A DNA stretch of 64,000 nt from positions 1-64,000 of the forward strand of contig VXLW01000120.1 in the NCBI GenBank assembly GCA_009841435.1, given 5' to 3'. Shown piece by piece: positions 62,181-64,000 of this stretch. Position numbers and translations under genes: made by a program. The notes beneath the pieces were generated by a model. The model saw only the letters and a program-made list of their open reading frames with translations. It was not told where the DNA came from and searched no databases. The stretch comes from Dehalococcoidia bacterium (GTDB lineage Bacteria > Chloroflexota > Dehalococcoidia > Tepidiformales > Tepidiformaceae). Numbering within the stretch: position 1 is the stretch's first letter; every line of letters starts with the position of its first letter.

Positions 62181-62777
62181 TCAGTCATCGAGGGTACGAC
62201 ACACGTCAAGGAAATTCGTTAGCACCCGGGCAGTCGCTCCCCAGATGAGGTGCTCCCCCCAGCGGTAGGAGGGGAGGACGACCCGGCGGCCATCGATTTC
62301 TCGCACGTCGTCGACGAGGTTGGCAGGGTCGGTGAGGTGGTTGAGGGGCACCTCGAGGAGGGAGGCGACCTCCTCTGGGGCGAACTCGAAGGTGTAGGGC
62401 CACTCCCGCAACCAGCCGACGAAGGGGCGCAGGCGGAAATCGCTGCGCGTCCAGATCTCGTCGAGCTCCCCCAGCAGGTCGACGTCCTCGGGGGCCACGC
62501 CGACCTCCTCGTGGGTCTCGCGCAGGGCGGTGAAGGCGGCGCTGCCGTCACCCTCGTCGCGGGCGCCGCCGGGAAAGCTGATCTCGCCCTTGTGATGTTC
62601 GACGAGGTGGGAGCGCTCCTGGAAGAGGAGGTGGATGCCGTCTTCGCGCTCGTAGAGGAGGAGCAGGGCGGCGGCAGGGGTCGCCTCGCGACGGTCGGTG
62701 CGGCCCGGCTCGTACGTGGCGAGTGCGGCGCGTAACTGCTCCCTGAGCGAGGCGGCGGTGCGGTTTTGGAGCGCCAT
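62181..62777 (-). CDS. Nudix hydrolase, CoA diphosphatase type
   Basis: 198 residues. The Nudix box is 'GGARDEGDG...RETHEEVG', preceded by 'LLFQERSHLVEHHKGEISFPGG', which is the CoA-pyrophosphatase (NudL/UPF0035) variant. Likely hydrolyses CoA or acyl-CoA to 4'-phosphopantetheine and 3',5'-ADP. ATG at 62777. It sits between hisB and murE on the same strand. Confidence 0.9.
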   Translation of the reverse strand: MALQNRTAASLREQLRAALATYEPGRTDRREATPAAALLLLYEREDGIHLLFQERSHLVEHHKGEISFPGGARDEGDGSAAFTALRETHEEVGVAPEDVDLLGELDEIWTRSDFRLRPFVGWLREWPYTFEFAPEEVASLLEVPLNHLTDPANLVDDVREIDGRRVVLPSYRWGEHLIWGATARVLTNFLDVCRTLDD

Positions 62778-62849
62778 GCAATTGACTCGCGGGGCATGGT
62801 CAACGCGCCCGCTCAGGCTGTCAAACGACGTGAGCCGAACGCCAACGAG

Positions 62850-63443
62850 CTAGAGCGCGCCCTTGGTGGAGGGGAGGTCGCCGCCGCGGCGGGGGTCGAC
62901 GCGGGTGGCGGCGTCGAGGGCGCGGGCGAGCGCCTTGAAGCAGGCCTCGGCTTTGTGGTGGTCGTTGGCGCCGGCGAGCGTGCGGACGTGCAGGTTCGCG
63001 CCGAGGGCAGCGGCAAACGATTCGATGAAGTGCGCAAGCAGGTCGGCGGGCAGCTCGCCCACGGTGCGGCCGAGGAGGCGCAGGTCGAGCTCGGCGTAGG
63101 GGCGGCCGCTGAGGTCGACGGCAGCGAAGGCGAGGGCTTCGTCGAGGGGCATGTGGGCCGAACCGGCACGCACAATCCCCGCCTTGTCGCCGAGGGCTTC
63201 GCGGAAGGCCTCGCCGAGCGCGATGGCGGTGTCCTCGACGGTGTGGTGGGCATCAACATGGAGGTCGCCCTCGGCCTTGATGGCAACATCGAAGACGCCG
63301 TGCTTGGCGATGTGGCTGAGCATGTGGTCGAAGAAGCCGAGGCCCGTGGCAATCTCGAACTGGCCCGTGCCGTCGAGGTCGACGGTGATGGCGATGGTCG
63401 TCTCGGCGGTCTGGCGGGTGACGGTGGCGGCGCGGTCACTCAT
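62850..63443 (-). CDS. hisB: Imidazoleglycerol-phosphate dehydratase
   Basis: A 197-residue monofunctional HisB: Mn-dependent dehydration in histidine synthesis. The two metal-binding motifs are 'DAHHTVEDTAIALG' and 'GANDHHKAEACFKA'; 'TGLGFFDHMLSHIAKHG' also fits. No phosphatase domain. The ATG at 63443 overlaps the hisC stop by 8 nt, so the two are translationally coupled. Confidence 0.96.
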   Translation of the reverse strand: MSDRAATVTRQTAETTIAITVDLDGTGQFEIATGLGFFDHMLSHIAKHGVFDVAIKAEGDLHVDAHHTVEDTAIALGEAFREALGDKAGIVRAGSAHMPLDEALAFAAVDLSGRPYAELDLRLLGRTVGELPADLLAHFIESFAAALGANLHVRTLAGANDHHKAEACFKALARALDAATRVDPRRGGDLPSTKGAL

Positions 63444-64000
63444 CGGGGACGACCTCCTTGAGGGCTTCGATCAGGCGGTCGGTGTCCCGGGGGCGTCCGG
63501 CGCTGATGCGCAGCTTGTTCGCGAGATCGGGCCGGTCGTAGCGCCGCACGAGGACGCCGCGCCGGCGGAGCGCGTCCGCGATCTCGCCGGAGTCGCCCAC
63601 CTTCACGTCGAAGAGCACGAAATTGGCGTCGGAGGGCTGAGGGGCGAGCCAACCGAGGGCGCCCACCTCCCGGGAGAGACGGTCGCGCTCAGCGACGATG
63701 GCGCGCACGTTCGCGAGCAGCTCGTCGCGGTGGGCGAGCGCGGCGCGCGCGGCGGCGTCTCCGGCGGCGTTCACGTTGTAGGGCTGCTTGATGGCGAGCA
63801 TCGGTTCCACAAGGTCAGCGTGCGCGACGGCGTAGCCAACGCGCAAGCCGGCGAGCCCCGCCCACTTGCTGAAGGTGCGCATGACGATGAGGTTGGGGTG
63901 TGCGTCGAGGAGGGGGACGGCGCTCGTGCCGGCGAACTCGGCGTAGGCCTCGTCGACGACGACGAGGGTGTCGAGGGCGCAGAGCGCCTCGACCTCCTCA
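63436..64000 (-). CDS. hisC: Histidinol-phosphate aminotransferase (partial, cut by window edge)
   Basis: The gene is open at position 64000; the visible part covers the C-terminal 188 codons. 'VVVDEAYAEFAG' is the PLP-Asp/Tyr region, 'RTFSKWAGLAGLRVGY' carries the Schiff-base Lys, and the C-terminal 'ANKLRISAGRPRDTDRLIEAL' holds the substrate-binding Arg. A possible internal ATG at 63882 is not the true start. It forms the upstream end of the hisC-hisB-Nudix-murE run. Confidence 0.93.
   Translation of the reverse strand, partial: EEVEALCALDTLVVVDEAYAEFAGTSAVPLLDAHPNLIVMRTFSKWAGLAGLRVGYAVAHADLVEPMLAIKQPYNVNAAGDAAARAALAHRDELLANVRAIVAERDRLSREVGALGWLAPQPSDANFVLFDVKVGDSGEIADALRRRGVLVRRYDRPDLANKLRISAGRPRDTDRLIEALKEVVPDE

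Overview
The window is GC-rich bacterial DNA (roughly two thirds G+C) with tightly packed genes, many ATGA/GTGA stop-start overlaps and many GTG starts. The best guess is a member of the Chloroflexota, Dehalococcoidia-like. This rests on a pyrR-pyrB-pyrC-carA-carB-pyrK operon followed by recA-recX-rny, several CaiB-type CoA-transferases, a bacterial Ku plus a multidomain LigD, and secreted proteins with 'LPWxxDG' helical repeats. The assignment is an inference from gene content; there is no rRNA here.

Layout. 0-9 kb: a broken VOC fragment, an MFS transporter, an orphan FitA-like antitoxin next to a transferred-looking gene with a nuclease-like C-terminus, a methyltransferase, a HAD hydrolase and fumC, then a three-gene ABC-2 exporter. 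9-13.4 kb: msrA, divergent from a DUF1214 / sulfotransferase / SDR operon with a palindrome over its -10 box. 13.4-19.4 kb: an accessory block of envelope and repeat proteins (a double YbaY lipoprotein, a surface protein with two near-identical 147-residue repeats, a membrane-anchored RCC1-like propeller, a BtrH-like papain-fold protein, a double GNAT and a single GNAT), ending at tRNA-Asn. 19.5-35.8 kb: core genes, namely an AarF/UbiB kinase, a HEPN protein, the pyrimidine operon with a PyrR-binding leader and a 20-codon leader peptide, recA-recX, rny, a PHP phosphoesterase and fabZ. 35.8-47 kb: a secreted HExxH metalloprotease, acetyl-CoA synthetase, an NHEJ locus (ku, zinc-ribbon membrane protein, ligD, small coupled ORF), and a lysine 2,3-aminomutase-family gene behind a long leader. 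47-59.6 kb: an acyl-CoA catabolic region (enoyl-CoA hydratase, fused and single CaiB transferases, nitrilase, MaoC-type hydratases, Rieske protein, flavin reductase, muconolactone-isomerase-like and epoxide-hydrolase-like proteins) with cinA and a DUF4258/DUF2283 pair. 59.6-64 kb: cyclophilin, murE, Nudix, hisB and a hisC cut by the window edge.

Most notable: the only long intergenic gap (44856-45201) holds a very convincing cyclic-di-AMP (ydaO/yuaA) riboswitch directly upstream of the lysine 2,3-aminomutase-family gene. This suggests that second-messenger control of beta-lysine, a precursor of compatible solutes, is wired in at the RNA level. A second RNA-level device is the pyr leader, where a PyrR-binding hairpin overlaps the Shine-Dalgarno of a leader peptide whose stop codon overlaps the pyrR start. 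Several genes also appear to have leaderless transcripts, with a TANNNT box 6-7 nt before the start codon.
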